This document shows positions 17,851-27,313 of a stretch of DNA of 64,000 nucleotides, one piece after another. Numbering within the stretch: the first letter of the stretch is position 1; each line of letters begins with the position of its first letter. Made by a program: the position numbers and the translations under genes. The notes beneath the pieces are model-generated. The model saw nothing but the letters and a program-made list of their open reading frames with translations. It made no database searches and had not been told where the DNA came from. The stretch is from Duganella dendranthematis (lineage in GTDB: Bacteria > Pseudomonadota > Gammaproteobacteria > Burkholderiales > Burkholderiaceae_D), in contig NZ_CP051684.1 of the NCBI RefSeq assembly GCF_012849375.1, positions 6,076,001-6,140,000 of the forward strand. The letters are read 5' to 3'.

Positions 17851-20526
17851 TTACTTCACGGTGTACTTGAACTGCCCCTGCTTGTTGGCGCTGACCTTGA
17901 TCTTGGCGATCGCCGCGCCTTCCGCCATGCGGGCCAGCACCGATTCCGCAATCTCCGGCAGCAGCGTGCCATTCAGGATATTGTCCACATTGCGCGCGCC
18001 GGAATCGACTTCCGTGCAGCGCGCCAGCACCGCTTCCACCAATGCCTCGTCGTAGGTGAACTCCGCCTTGTGGTTGGCGGCGATGCGGCGCTCGATCTTG
18101 CCCAGTTTGAGCTTGATGATATCGACCAGCACATCGTCCGGAATCGGATAGAACGGAATCACCTTCAAGCGGCCCAGGAATGCAGGCTTGAACTGCTTCA
18201 TCAACGCCGGACGAATCATCTGCTCCAATTCCTCCACCGACGGTAGCTCTTCCGGCGACTTGTTCAGGCAAGCCTGCATCATCGCGCCCGACGCCACGTT
18301 GGAAGTCAGGATGATGATGGTGTTGCGGAAGTCGATCTCGCGGCCTTCCGCGTCATCCATCACGCCCTTGTCGAAAACCTGGAAGAACAGCTCCATCACG
18401 TCCGGGTGCGCCTTTTCCACTTCATCCAGCAGGACCACGCTGTATGGATTGCGGCGCACGGCTTCGGTCAGCACGCCGCCTTCGCCATAGCCGACATAGC
18501 CCGGCGGCGAGCCTTTCAGACCGGAGACGCTATGCGCTTCCTGGTACTCGCTCATGTTGATGGTAATGAGTTTGCGCTCGCCGCCATACAGCGCATCAGC
18601 CAGCGCCAGCGCGGTTTCGGTCTTGCCGATGCCCGACGGGCCGACGAACAGGAACACGCCTTTTGGTTTGTTTGGATCATCCAGGTTGGCGCGCGAGGTG
18701 CGCACGCGTTGCGCCACCGCTTCGATGGCGTGCGGCTGGCCCAGCACGCGCTGTTCCAGATTTTCCTTCAGACGCAGCACGGTCTTGATCTCGTCCTTGA
18801 CCATTTTGCCCAGCGGGATGCCAGTCCAGCCGGCTACGATTTCCGCCACCACGTGGCCGTCCACCTGCACCGGCACCATTGGCGTTTCGCCCTGCAGCGC
18901 GCGCAGTTCGGCCACCATGGCCTGGATGTCGCGCGCCTGCCCGCCCTCGCCCGCCGCAGCCTGATCGCCGGCCGCCGCAGGTGCCGCAGTTGCGGCGCGC
19001 GCCTCGATGATCTTGGCCGTCAACGTTTTTTCCTTCTCCCAGCGCTCGGACAGGGATTTGTGCTGTTCGTCCGCCGCCGCGCGCGATTCGCGCAATTCTT
19101 TCAGGCGCGCAGCCGCATCGGCGCCGCCTTCGCCCTGCTCACGTTCCAGCGCGGTCGCCTCGGCATCGATGCGCTCGATCTTGCGCGCCAGGTTTTCAAT
19201 CAGCGCCGGCGTCGCATTCTGCCCCAACGCCACCTTGGCGCAGGCGGTATCCAGCACGCTGATCGCCTTGTCCGGCAGCTGACGGCCCATTATGTAGCGA
19301 TGCGACAGGCGCACTGCTTCGGTAATCGCCTCGTCGTACACGCGCACGCCAAAGTGCTTCTCCATCAATGGCGCCATGCCGCGCAACATGGCGCAAGCCA
19401 GTTCCTCGCTCGGCTCTTCCACCTTGACCACCTGGAAGCGCCGAGCCAGCGCGGCATCTTTTTCAAAATACTTCTTGTACTCGCCCCACGTGGTTGCGGC
19501 GATGGTGCGCAACTCGCCGCGTGCCAGCGCTGGCTTCAGCAGGTTGGCGGCGTCGTTCTGGCCGGCCGTGCCGCCGGCGCCGATCATGGTGTGCGCCTCG
19601 TCGATGAACAGGATGATGGCGTGCGGGCTTTTCTTCACCTCGTCGATGACGTTCTTCAGACGGTTCTCAAACTCGCCCTTGACGCTGGCGCCGGCCTGCA
19701 GCAGGCCCATGTCCAGCGTGTGAATCTCCACGCCCTTCAGCACATCCGGCACGTCGTTTTGCGCGATGCGCAGCGCCAACCCTTCCACCACGGCGGTCTT
19801 GCCGACGCCGGCCTCGCCGGTCAGGATGGGATTGTTCTGGCGGCGGCGCATCAGGATATCGATGGCCTGGCGGATTTCCAGATCGCGGCCAATCACCGGA
19901 TCGACCTTGCCATCGCGTGCGCGCTGCGTCAGGTTGGTGGTGAACTGGTCCAGCGCCGGCGTCTTGCTGGCGGCGCGTGCTTGCAGGTCGCCGACTGGAT
20001 CGCCGCCTTCATCGGCTGCGGCGGCCGGACGCGCCACCGGCGTCTCTTCCGAGCCGGCGGTGATTTTGTCCAGATTGTGCTTGATCTGCTCCAGGTCGAA
20101 GCGCGCGAACAGCTTGGAGCTGCGCGCCGCCAGTTGCGACAGTTCGGTGTCGGTCAACAGCGCCTGTAGCAGATGGCCGCTGCGGATCTGCGCATGCGCA
20201 TCGTCCTGCAAATCGAGCGACGCGATCAGCCAGGCGTTTTCAAACAATTTAGGCAGGCGCGCCGAAAACACCGGGGTGCGCGTATTGCCGTTCTTGAAGC
20301 GCCCCACTTCCGCGCGCAGGTCGGCTTCCAGCTGCGTGATGCTGATATCGCTCTGGCGCGCAATTAGCGCCAGGTCGCTCTTGGGCTGCTCCAGCAAGGC
20401 AAGGAACAGGTGTTCAACGTCCACTTCATACTGGCCCAGCGACACGCACAGGCTGGCCGCGCGCGTGGCGGCGGCGCGGCTGGTGTCATTCAATTTGCTG
20501 ATCAGCGTTTTCAGGTTGATGCTCAT
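17851..20526 (-). CDS. tssH: T6SS sheath disassembly ATPase TssH/ClpV
   Basis: 891 residues of the ClpB/Hsp100 class. A Clp N-domain (1-150) that recognises contracted sheath precedes the first AAA+ module (Walker A GEAGVGKTA at 237-245, Walker B IILFIDEAH), a coiled middle segment, and the second AAA+ module (GPSGIGKTE, VVLLDEVEKAH). It unfolds contracted TssB/TssC for recycling. The start is ATG 20526 with AAAGGAC upstream; the open frame extends a further 56 codons but that part overlaps tssG and is not Clp-like. Last gene of the minus-strand sheath/baseplate operon. Confidence 0.97.
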   Translation of the reverse strand: MSINLKTLISKLNDTSRAAATRAASLCVSLGQYEVDVEHLFLALLEQPKSDLALIARQSDISITQLEADLRAEVGRFKNGNTRTPVFSARLPKLFENAWLIASLDLQDDAHAQIRSGHLLQALLTDTELSQLAARSSKLFARFDLEQIKHNLDKITAGSEETPVARPAAAADEGGDPVGDLQARAASKTPALDQFTTNLTQRARDGKVDPVIGRDLEIRQAIDILMRRRQNNPILTGEAGVGKTAVVEGLALRIAQNDVPDVLKGVEIHTLDMGLLQAGASVKGEFENRLKNVIDEVKKSPHAIILFIDEAHTMIGAGGTAGQNDAANLLKPALARGELRTIAATTWGEYKKYFEKDAALARRFQVVKVEEPSEELACAMLRGMAPLMEKHFGVRVYDEAITEAVRLSHRYIMGRQLPDKAISVLDTACAKVALGQNATPALIENLARKIERIDAEATALEREQGEGGADAAARLKELRESRAAADEQHKSLSERWEKEKTLTAKIIEARAATAAPAAAGDQAAAGEGGQARDIQAMVAELRALQGETPMVPVQVDGHVVAEIVAGWTGIPLGKMVKDEIKTVLRLKENLEQRVLGQPHAIEAVAQRVRTSRANLDDPNKPKGVFLFVGPSGIGKTETALALADALYGGERKLITINMSEYQEAHSVSGLKGSPPGYVGYGEGGVLTEAVRRNPYSVVLLDEVEKAHPDVMELFFQVFDKGVMDDAEGREIDFRNTIIILTSNVASGAMMQACLNKSPEELPSVEELEQMIRPALMKQFKPAFLGRLKVIPFYPIPDDVLVDIIKLKLGKIERRIAANHKAEFTYDEALVEAVLARCTEVDSGARNVDNILNGTLLPEIAESVLARMAEGAAIAKIKVSANKQGQFKYTVK

Positions 20527-20539
20527 GTTGTTGTCCTTT

Positions 20540-21622
20540 TTATGATGTGTGTATCTCGTAGCGGACATCGCTGCGGTCGTGCTGCTGCGCCTCGGTGACC
20601 AGGAAACTGTCCCAGCCCAGGCGCCCGCCGCTGCGTTCATCGTCCAGCCGCGCGCCCTGAACATCTTCGGCGCGCAGCACCAGCTGCACTTCATATTCCA
20701 GCGCCAGGCCGGTGAACATGGTGACCATGCTCTCCAGCGCGCGCGCCGCTTTCCCGCCGGGCAGGAAGGATTCGTAGCCTTCCAGGTCCAGCGGCCCTAC
20801 CACCAGCCGCATGCGCAGGTCGCGCTGCCACACGCGCTCCCCCGCCATTGCACCGCCACCCAGGACGGCGTTGGCCATGCCCAGCATGGTCTGCTGGCCG
20901 GCCGGCACGTCGTACCATGCGCCGATAAACTGCTCGATGCGTATCGATTGACAAAAATACTCCGACAGCACACGCGCAATCTGCACCGCAGATGCAGGCC
21001 GCTGGCGGATGGCGGTGGAAAAATACGCCATCGATTCATCCAGCACGCCATCGCCGCCGTCCGACAGGCGACGCCGCAATGACGGACTATGCATGCCAGC
21101 CAGCGACAGCAGCAGCGGCAGGAATTCATCCTTGCCATGAATCTGGTATTTCAGCTCCAGCCGATACTTGCGCCACGCTTCATAGAACAGCGCCAGCGCG
21201 CGGTTGGAAAATGTATCCAGAAACGCGCGCGGCCCCTCGTCCTTCTGGTACAGCGCATGGGCTGCGATACGCTCGGTGTAATGTGCCGGCAGCGTGCCGC
21301 TATTACCCAGAAAGCCCATAAACGCGGGCGTGATGCGGATGTAGCGCAGCTGCGCACTTTTCAGCGCTTCGCCCAGGCTGCGGGCGTCGGTCGCCGTGTC
21401 GCGCGGCTCCGGCTGCAGCGATTCCAGCTGGCTGGCCGGAAAAGCAAGCGAGGTCGAATTCTGGAAGCGCAGGAAATTGGCGACCGCGCCATCCTGCGGC
21501 GCGCCATGCTTCTTGAGCCACAGCTCCAGCATGCGCACCGCCTGGAAGTATTCGAAACGGTACGGCTGCGCGAACAGCCGCTCGATTACAGCAGGCTCAA
21601 ATCGCCGCTTCGTGGCAAGCAT
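20540..21622 (-). CDS. tssG: T6SS baseplate protein TssG
   Basis: 360 residues of the ImpH/VasB family, with the N-terminal FLRFQNSTSLAFPASQL and GFLGNSGTLPAHYTE stretches characteristic of TssG. It joins TssF, TssE and TssK in the baseplate wedge. The start overlaps the end of tssF by 37 bases and the stop lies 13 bases before clpV, placing it in the tssBC-hcp-EFGH operon. No anomalies seen. Confidence 0.95.
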   Translation of the reverse strand: MLATKRRFEPAVIERLFAQPYRFEYFQAVRMLELWLKKHGAPQDGAVANFLRFQNSTSLAFPASQLESLQPEPRDTATDARSLGEALKSAQLRYIRITPAFMGFLGNSGTLPAHYTERIAAHALYQKDEGPRAFLDTFSNRALALFYEAWRKYRLELKYQIHGKDEFLPLLLSLAGMHSPSLRRRLSDGGDGVLDESMAYFSTAIRQRPASAVQIARVLSEYFCQSIRIEQFIGAWYDVPAGQQTMLGMANAVLGGGAMAGERVWQRDLRMRLVVGPLDLEGYESFLPGGKAARALESMVTMFTGLALEYEVQLVLRAEDVQGARLDDERSGGRLGWDSFLVTEAQQHDRSDVRYEIHTS

Positions 21623-23430
21623 CGCAGCAGTTCCTCTCCATTTTTGTTCGACTTGATCACCAGCTGCGTAAAGCTGTTGGCGTGGACGTACAGACCGAGG
21701 AAGCGTTCGACAATCTGTGCAAACGCGTGGATGCCGCTGCCGACGAAGGCTTCTTCATCCACCGTCAAGGTGACTTCAATGCCGCGCACCAGGCAGGCAA
21801 ACGGATTCCCCGGCAGCCAGGTGTTAGCCGCCTTGTGCGCCACGGCGACGATGCCGCCGATCTGCCGCTGCGACGACGGCGAACGTGGCAGGTCGTACAG
21901 CGTGAGCATTTCGCGAAAGGCGTCGATGCCGCCACCGGCCAGCGATAGGTGGTTCAGCGACAGGTGCGAAATCAAACGCCAGTGCGCGCCACGGCCACGG
22001 GCGAAGCGATACGACGGCGTTGGCTTGCGCAGGAAACTGATGGCGCGCACGCTCGAACCGCCTTCCAGGAACAAGTCGCCGCCGCGCATGCCGTAGCTCA
22101 GTAACGAAGGCAGGTCGCGGTTGGTGCAGCTCAGCTCCAGGCTCAGGGTGTCGGTTTCCACCTCGGCCGGATCGAAGTCGATATCGACGATGGAAATCTG
22201 TGTTTCGTAACCGGGACTTTTCTCGGCCAGGTCTTCGTTGCGGCGCGCGACCCAGTAGTGACCATTTTTTTCCGGCGTCTGGCCGTGGCGCAGCGAGTAG
22301 AACGGACGGAATTCCTGCACCGATTCGCCCTGCGGCGTTTGCCGCACCAGCTTGACCGATTCAATCGCCTGCACCTCGTAGGCGAAGGCGCGGCGGGCGT
22401 CGGCCAGTACCGGATAACTGGCGGTGGCGTGCGTCAAGCGTATCGGCTCGCCGCGTTGGCGGAACAGGTTGACCACCGGGGTGCAGCCCAGCAGCACGTT
22501 ATTGGTCGACAGCGTGGCCAGCATGCGCGCCAGGTTGGAGTCGGTGCGCATGCCGGACAGCGCCAGATGCAGCGTCACCGTCTTGCAGCCGGCCGGCATT
22601 ACGCCGCTGATGGCGTGCAGGTCGATGTCGAAGAAGTTGAATTTTTCAGGGAAGCAGAAATATTCGGTCAGCAGCCGGTAGGCGGTGTGCGAGCGCGCCG
22701 AAAAATCGATCAGCGCTTCTTCTTCCGCAAAGCCGGCCGGCGACACCGGCACCTTGTGCAGCGGCGTCCAGCGGCCGTTGTCGTCCGCTTCCACATAGGC
22801 GGCGACGGCGCGGGTGAACAGCGCATCGCGCAGCGCGGCGCAGAACGACGGTTCGCCGTCGATGAACACGCGCAGCTGGCCCAGGCCCAGTTGCGCCAGC
22901 GTCACCTGCTCCGCCGTGCACGATAAGGTCAGGCTGATGCTGGAGGTGGCCTGCGCCGGCGGCCGCACGGCTTCCGGCGCGGCGATGATGGGCGCGAAGC
23001 TGGCCGCACTCAGCGCCAGCGGCGCCACCGTCACCGGATACGCAGTGCGGAAGGTGCAGGTGGCGCCGCGCACCGGACGCGTAGTCAGCTGCGTGCCGCG
23101 CGGGATGTCGCTGGCGGTGGTCAGCTGCGCGGCGGCGCCGCTGAAGTCCATGCGCGCGATCGAGCATGATGGAAAAGGCCGCAGGTAGTGCGGATACAGC
23201 ACTTCAAACAGCGCTTCGGTAAATTCGGGATAGTCGTCGTCGAGGCGCTTGGCGATGCGCGAATTGAGCAGCGCAAAGGATTCGATCATGCGCTCGATGT
23301 GCGGGTCTTCGCACACCTCGCCGCCGATCAACAGGCGGCCGGCGATTTTCGGGTAGCGTTCGGAGAACTCGCGCGAATAGCGGCGCAGGAATCCCAGCTC
23401 CCTCTCGTAATACGGCAGTAATTGTTCCAA
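21586..23430 (-). CDS. tssF: T6SS baseplate protein TssF
   Basis: 614 residues, the usual length for ImpG/VasA. Opens with LLPYYERELGFLRRYSREFSERYPKIAGRLLI, here read as the YYERELGFLR family signature; later SCTNRDLPSLL is also typical. TssF is the large baseplate wedge subunit, partner of TssG. Gap to tssE is only 4 bases and it overlaps tssG, so stoichiometric co-translation is likely. Confidence 0.95.
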   Translation of the reverse strand: MEQLLPYYERELGFLRRYSREFSERYPKIAGRLLIGGEVCEDPHIERMIESFALLNSRIAKRLDDDYPEFTEALFEVLYPHYLRPFPSCSIARMDFSGAAAQLTTASDIPRGTQLTTRPVRGATCTFRTAYPVTVAPLALSAASFAPIIAAPEAVRPPAQATSSISLTLSCTAEQVTLAQLGLGQLRVFIDGEPSFCAALRDALFTRAVAAYVEADDNGRWTPLHKVPVSPAGFAEEEALIDFSARSHTAYRLLTEYFCFPEKFNFFDIDLHAISGVMPAGCKTVTLHLALSGMRTDSNLARMLATLSTNNVLLGCTPVVNLFRQRGEPIRLTHATASYPVLADARRAFAYEVQAIESVKLVRQTPQGESVQEFRPFYSLRHGQTPEKNGHYWVARRNEDLAEKSPGYETQISIVDIDFDPAEVETDTLSLELSCTNRDLPSLLSYGMRGGDLFLEGGSSVRAISFLRKPTPSYRFARGRGAHWRLISHLSLNHLSLAGGGIDAFREMLTLYDLPRSPSSQRQIGGIVAVAHKAANTWLPGNPFACLVRGIEVTLTVDEEAFVGSGIHAFAQIVERFLGLYVHANSFTQLVIKSNKNGEELLRCLPRSGDLSLL

Positions 23431-23434
23431 GATC

Positions 23435-23932
23435 TCAGGCTCCCAGCGGCGTCGGGCTCACGCGGCGCGCCTTGCTGATGGTGTAATGCAGGCTTGAGGG
23501 CTGCAGGACTGCGTCAAAATTGACAGGTTCGTGTGCGCTGTTGACCACCAACAGCGCGGTAATCGCAAAATTCAAACGGTTGACCGAATCGGCCCGCAAC
23601 TCCAGCGACGCCTGCACATTGCGCAGGCGCGGCTCGTGACGGGCGATGGCCCGTTCCAGACTGCGGCAGATGAAAGCACGATCGTCTGTGCTCGACAGCG
23701 ACAAGCCAGCGAAATCATTCAGGCCATACGTCGCAATCGACCGGCCGCATTCCGGAAACCGTTTCAGGAGTTCCTCCGGGATGACGGTGCGCGTGTTCAG
23801 CAGCGCTTCAAGATCGCGCGCGACCGAGTCCTTCAGGTCCTCGATCGACAAGCGCGACACCGTGCCGCTGGACGAGCCGTGTACCGGCACGTCCATCAGA
23901 CGGTCGAACAAACCCGGAGTAAATCCCTTCAT
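23435..23932 (-). CDS. tssE: T6SS baseplate protein TssE (gp25-like)
   Basis: 165 residues of the gpW/gp25 family. The N-terminal LFDRLMD and the central SVARDLEALLNTR segment are TssE hallmarks; the C-terminal half has the LRADSVNRLNFAITALL gp25 strand. It links the baseplate to the sheath base. It lies 6 bases after hcp and 4 before tssF. Standard family length. Confidence 0.93.
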   Translation of the reverse strand: MKGFTPGLFDRLMDVPVHGSSSGTVSRLSIEDLKDSVARDLEALLNTRTVIPEELLKRFPECGRSIATYGLNDFAGLSLSSTDDRAFICRSLERAIARHEPRLRNVQASLELRADSVNRLNFAITALLVVNSAHEPVNFDAVLQPSSLHYTISKARRVSPTPLGA

Positions 23933-23938
23933 GACAAC

Positions 23939-24430
23939 TTAAGCCGTCTTGTTGGCCGACAGGTCCCAACCGCCCGAGGTGTTACCACCCGAACCGCCAC
24001 CCACTTTTTGCTGGGTGTACTTCCACTTCACTTTCGAATACTTCAGCGACACGTCTTCGGTCAGGATGTTGCCTGGTTCGACCGCTGGCGCCACGCTGGA
24101 GATCAGCACGTTTTCCAGTTCGATTTCGAAGTACTTCACGCGGTCGCCATTGCCGTCAGCGCGCAGGAATTCCAGCTTTGCTTTTGGCAGGGTTTTGCCC
24201 GAAGAGCAGTTTTGCAGCAGCAGCGGCGTGGCCAGGTCGGCCAGCTTGCTCACCACAATATCTTTGTGCTCGGTACGTTCGGCGGTGTGACCACCACCAG
24301 TCGACGCGGTGGCCGATTTCGGTTGCAGCACTTCCCAATTGACCGACTTGACTTCGATCCAGTCTTTATGGGTGGTGTCTGCCGATTCGCCTTTGATACC
24401 GTCGATTTGCAGGTAGACGTCGATTGCCAT
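23939..24430 (-). CDS. hcp: T6SS tube protein Hcp
   Basis: 163 residues. MAIDVYLQIDGIKGESADTT begins a typical Hcp; the beta-barrel core includes ELENVLISS and SLKYSKVKWKYTQQ near the end. Hexameric rings stack into the expelled inner tube and can carry small effectors. It has a Gly/Ser-rich C-terminal tail (VGGGSGGNTSGG) but no fused effector domain. It lies between tssC and tssE, with a 39-base gap to tssC and an AAGGAAT ribosome site, the largest gap in the operon, which may allow separate control of this abundant protein. Confidence 0.96.
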   Translation of the reverse strand: MAIDVYLQIDGIKGESADTTHKDWIEVKSVNWEVLQPKSATASTGGGHTAERTEHKDIVVSKLADLATPLLLQNCSSGKTLPKAKLEFLRADGNGDRVKYFEIELENVLISSVAPAVEPGNILTEDVSLKYSKVKWKYTQQKVGGGSGGNTSGGWDLSANKTA

Positions 24431-24469
24431 GGTATTCCTTTCAGGTTTAAAAAAAGTTAGTGCGACTAC

Positions 24470-25951
24470 TTAGGATTTGGTCGAAGCGGGGAGCTCCGCG
24501 ACCAGACGGAGTGAAACGGACAGCTCGTCGAGCTGGAAGTGCGGACGCAGGAACGACACCGCGCGATACACGCCCGGACGGCCTGGCACTTCCGACACCT
24601 GCACCGACGCTTCACGCAGCGGGAACTGCGCTTTCTGTTCCTGGCTGGCGTTATCGTCCAACAGCACGTATTGCGTCAGCCAGCGGTTCAGGAAGTCTTC
24701 GACGTTGGAAGCGGCGGCGAAGCTGCCGATCTTGTCGCGCATCATGGCCTTCATGTAATGGGCAATGCGCGAGACGGCGAAGATGTACTGCAACTGCGCC
24801 GACAGCACCGCATTGGCGTTGGCGGCGTCGGTGTTGTACTTCTTGGCCTTCTGGGTCGACTGCGCGCCGAAGAAGGCGGCGTAGTCGGTGTTCTTGCAGT
24901 GAACCAGCGAAATGAAACCGAGGTCGCTTAGCTCTTTCTCGCGGCGGTCGGTGATGGCGATTTCGGTCGGGCACTTGAGCGCCACTTCGCCTTCGTCGGT
25001 CTTGAAGGTGTGGGTCGGCAGGTCTTCCACCAGGCCACCGCCTTCCACGCCGCGGATCGCCGCGCACCAGCCGTAGTCCTCGAAGGCTGCGGTCAGCTTG
25101 GTGCCGAAGGCGTAAGCGGCGTTACACCACAGGTATTTGTGGTGATCGGTGCCGTCCACGTCTTCGACGAAGTTGAAGCCTTCGACGGTGGCGCCATCGG
25201 CCGGATTGAATGGCAGGCGGCCCAGGAAGCGCGGCAGCGTAAGGCCGACGTAGCGCGAGTCTTCCGATTCGCGGAACGACTTCCACTTCGCGTATTCGAC
25301 GGTGTCGAAGACTTTCGACAGGTCGCGCGGCTTGCCCAGTTCACTGTAGGTCTCCAGGCCAAACAGCTCCGGCGACGCGGCCGAGATAAACGGCGCGTGC
25401 GCGGCGGCGGCCACGTGCGACATCTGCTCGATGAAGTACATGTCTTCCGGCTGGCGGGTGATTTCGTAATCGCCGATCAGCGCGCCGAACGGGGCGCCGC
25501 CGAAGGTACCGAATTCTTCTTCGTAGACCTTGCGGAACATGGTGCTTTGGTCAAATTCCAGCGCCGACTGGAAGTCCTTCACCAGTTCTTTCTTGGTGGC
25601 GTTGAGCATCTTGATCTTCAGATTCTGGCCGGTGCTGCTGTTCTTCACCAGGTAGTGCAGGCCGGTCCAGCTGCTTTCCAGTTTCTGGAATTCCGGCGCG
25701 TGCATCACGGCCGACAGCTGCGCCGAAATCAGACGGTCCAGTTCCGCCACGCGGGCGTCGATGGTGGCGGCCAGGTTATCGGAGACGACCACCGTGCCTT
25801 CCATCACCTGGCTGACCAGTTCCGCGATCAAATCCTTGGCGCGCGCATGTTCCACGCTGGATTTGGCGACCTTGCTTTGCTCGACGATCTGGTCCAGCAG
25901 CGCCACTTCGGTGGCTGCTGGGGCGCCGCCGGGAGTCAGTTGTGCGGACAT
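24470..25951 (-). CDS. tssC: T6SS sheath large subunit TssC
   Basis: 493 residues, the normal length for VipB/TssC. Recognisable blocks include LDRLISAQLSAVMHAPEF, SSWTGLHYLVKNS and GLTLPRFLGRLPF. With TssB it forms the contractile sheath whose contraction drives the Hcp tube. It starts 2 bases after the tssB stop. No truncation or insertion seen. Confidence 0.97.
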   Translation of the reverse strand: MSAQLTPGGAPAATEVALLDQIVEQSKVAKSSVEHARAKDLIAELVSQVMEGTVVVSDNLAATIDARVAELDRLISAQLSAVMHAPEFQKLESSWTGLHYLVKNSSTGQNLKIKMLNATKKELVKDFQSALEFDQSTMFRKVYEEEFGTFGGAPFGALIGDYEITRQPEDMYFIEQMSHVAAAAHAPFISAASPELFGLETYSELGKPRDLSKVFDTVEYAKWKSFRESEDSRYVGLTLPRFLGRLPFNPADGATVEGFNFVEDVDGTDHHKYLWCNAAYAFGTKLTAAFEDYGWCAAIRGVEGGGLVEDLPTHTFKTDEGEVALKCPTEIAITDRREKELSDLGFISLVHCKNTDYAAFFGAQSTQKAKKYNTDAANANAVLSAQLQYIFAVSRIAHYMKAMMRDKIGSFAAASNVEDFLNRWLTQYVLLDDNASQEQKAQFPLREASVQVSEVPGRPGVYRAVSFLRPHFQLDELSVSLRLVAELPASTKS

Positions 25952-25953
25952 GA

Positions 25954-26466
25954 TCAGCCCTCCTTCTTGTCGGCGTTTTGCTGGCTGATTTCGACCAGTT
26001 TTTCAGTGCTGTGCAGGACGTCGTTGAGGATGTCTTCCAGCTTGTCGTTGCCGGCCAGCTTGTTGCGCAGGTCGGCCAGCTTGGTGCGGGCTTCCAGCAG
26101 CTTGCGCAGCGGATCGACCTGCTGCACCACCGATTCCGGACGGAAGTCTTCCATCGACTTGAATTTCAGGTCGACCGCGAACTCGCCGCCGTCCTCGCCC
26201 AGTTCGTTCTTGACGCGGAAGTTGGCGCGCGGCTCCACGCCCTTCAGCACTTCGTCAAAATTGTCGCGGTCGACGTTGACGAATTTGCGTTCTTTCAAAC
26301 GCTTTTGCTCGACTTCCGAATTGCCGCCGAAGTCGCCCACGACGCCCATCACGAACGGCAGTTCCTTGTTCTCGATGGCGTCGCCAATTTCAACGTCATA
26401 GGTCATTTGCACCCGTGGAGGGCGGATTTTTTGCAGTTTTTTCTGCACGCTGGTGCTCTTGGACAT
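25954..26466 (-). CDS. tssB: T6SS sheath small subunit TssB
   Basis: 170 residues. Typical TssB/VipA opening with SVQKKLQKIRPPRVQMTYDV and the central LPFVMGVVGDFGG motif. It pairs with TssC to build the sheath and exposes the helix recognised by ClpV. An AAGAAGGGAA ribosome site precedes ATG 26466. Second gene of the operon, 19 bases after the TPR lipoprotein. Confidence 0.97.
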   Translation of the reverse strand: MSKSTSVQKKLQKIRPPRVQMTYDVEIGDAIENKELPFVMGVVGDFGGNSEVEQKRLKERKFVNVDRDNFDEVLKGVEPRANFRVKNELGEDGGEFAVDLKFKSMEDFRPESVVQQVDPLRKLLEARTKLADLRNKLAGNDKLEDILNDVLHSTEKLVEISQQNADKKEG

Positions 26467-26485
26467 GGCTTGTTCCCTTCTTTGG

Positions 26486-27088
26486 TTATTTCAAGGCGTC
26501 AAATGGATTGGCGCTGCTGTCTTCCTGCTTGGCCTTGCCGCCCTTCTTGGCGGCGACCTTGCCGCGCGCCGGCGGCGGTGGCGGTTGGACCGTGGCGGCA
26601 GGCGGCACCAGCACCGTTTCGCCCAGGCTTTCGCGCAGCAGCTTGGCCAGATCCTGCGACTCGGTACGGATCGAGCCGGACAGGTTGTTCTGACGGCTCA
26701 GGTCGGCCAGCGAACGGGTCGACAAACGCAGGCCGCTGATGGCGATGATGCTGTTGGCCAGCGTGTCGTTGGGGTCACGCACCAGCACTTCCTGGGCGTT
26801 GATGATGGCGTCACCGTACTGTCCGGCTTCATAGCGGGTCTGGGCGATGCTCAGCCACGGCGACTTGTCGGCGGGATACACTTCCGCCGCCTGCTTCCAC
26901 AGCTTGACGGCCTGTTCCTTCTGGCCGGTGCTGGACGCGGTGCCGGCCTGCGCCAGCATGGATTGGAGACTGGGCTTGGCCGCCACTGGCGGCGCCACAG
27001 GGGCGGTGTTACAAGCGCTCAGCGCCACGACGGAAACGAGGGCGGCAGCCAGTTGCGAGGCGCGGCCAAGGGAGAGTACGGTTGTCAT
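26486..27088 (-). CDS. TPR lipoprotein heading the tssBC operon
   Basis: 200 residues: lipoprotein signal with lipobox ALSAC near residue 24, then two or more TPR-like helices (EQAVKLWKQAAEVYPADK; YGDAIINAQEVLVRDPND) and a Pro/Lys-rich tail. ATG 27088 is chosen for its TGAGGT ribosome site and because it begins the signal peptide; the frame extends upstream to 27184 without one. It occupies the promoter-proximal place in the operon. It does not resemble TssJ, which is absent here, but as the only outer-membrane-type lipoprotein next to the core it is a candidate substitute anchor for the membrane complex. That role is inference. Confidence 0.8.
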   Translation of the reverse strand: MTTVLSLGRASQLAAALVSVVALSACNTAPVAPPVAAKPSLQSMLAQAGTASSTGQKEQAVKLWKQAAEVYPADKSPWLSIAQTRYEAGQYGDAIINAQEVLVRDPNDTLANSIIAISGLRLSTRSLADLSRQNNLSGSIRTESQDLAKLLRESLGETVLVPPAATVQPPPPPARGKVAAKKGGKAKQEDSSANPFDALK

Positions 27089-27178
27089 GCTTACCTCAGA
27101 TTCAATATAAATAAACCAATATTTAAAAAACAATTCTGCAACTCGGCGCCACGTTATCAGAAATCTATTGTTGACGAC

Positions 27179-27190
27179 GTTCAATTGAAC
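27179..27190. promoter_or_regulatory. 12-base perfect palindrome in the tssK/tssB divergent region
   Basis: GTTCAATTGAAC reads identically on both strands and lies 91 bases upstream of the lipoprotein start and 123 upstream of tssK, in the 225-base divergent gap. It is suitably placed as a dimeric regulator site for both operons. No regulator gene is adjacent and I do not recognise the site. Confidence 0.35.
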
Positions 27191-27267
27191 TCAACCGTGC
27201 GCAGGCGGCTTGCAGGGCGATTGCCCAGACGCTGCGCACCGTTAAAACTCAGCCGTGCGACCCTTTT

Positions 27268-27300
27268 TTGAAAGCAATGTTACTGTTCTGCTACTTTCAA
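27268..27300. promoter_or_regulatory. Spaced inverted repeat just upstream of tssK
   Basis: TTGAAAG (27268-27274) and CTTTCAA (27294-27300) are perfect 7-base inverted arms separated by 19 bases, ending 13 bases before the tssK ATG. This could be an operator or a 5' leader hairpin of the tssK mRNA. Function is not known. Confidence 0.35.
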
Positions 27301-27313
27301 AACGGATAACGGT

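Noticed and set aside
20527..20694. N-terminal extension of ClpV
   Set aside because: The extra 56 codons overlap tssG and are not Clp-like; ATG 20526 has a proper ribosome site and begins the N-domain.
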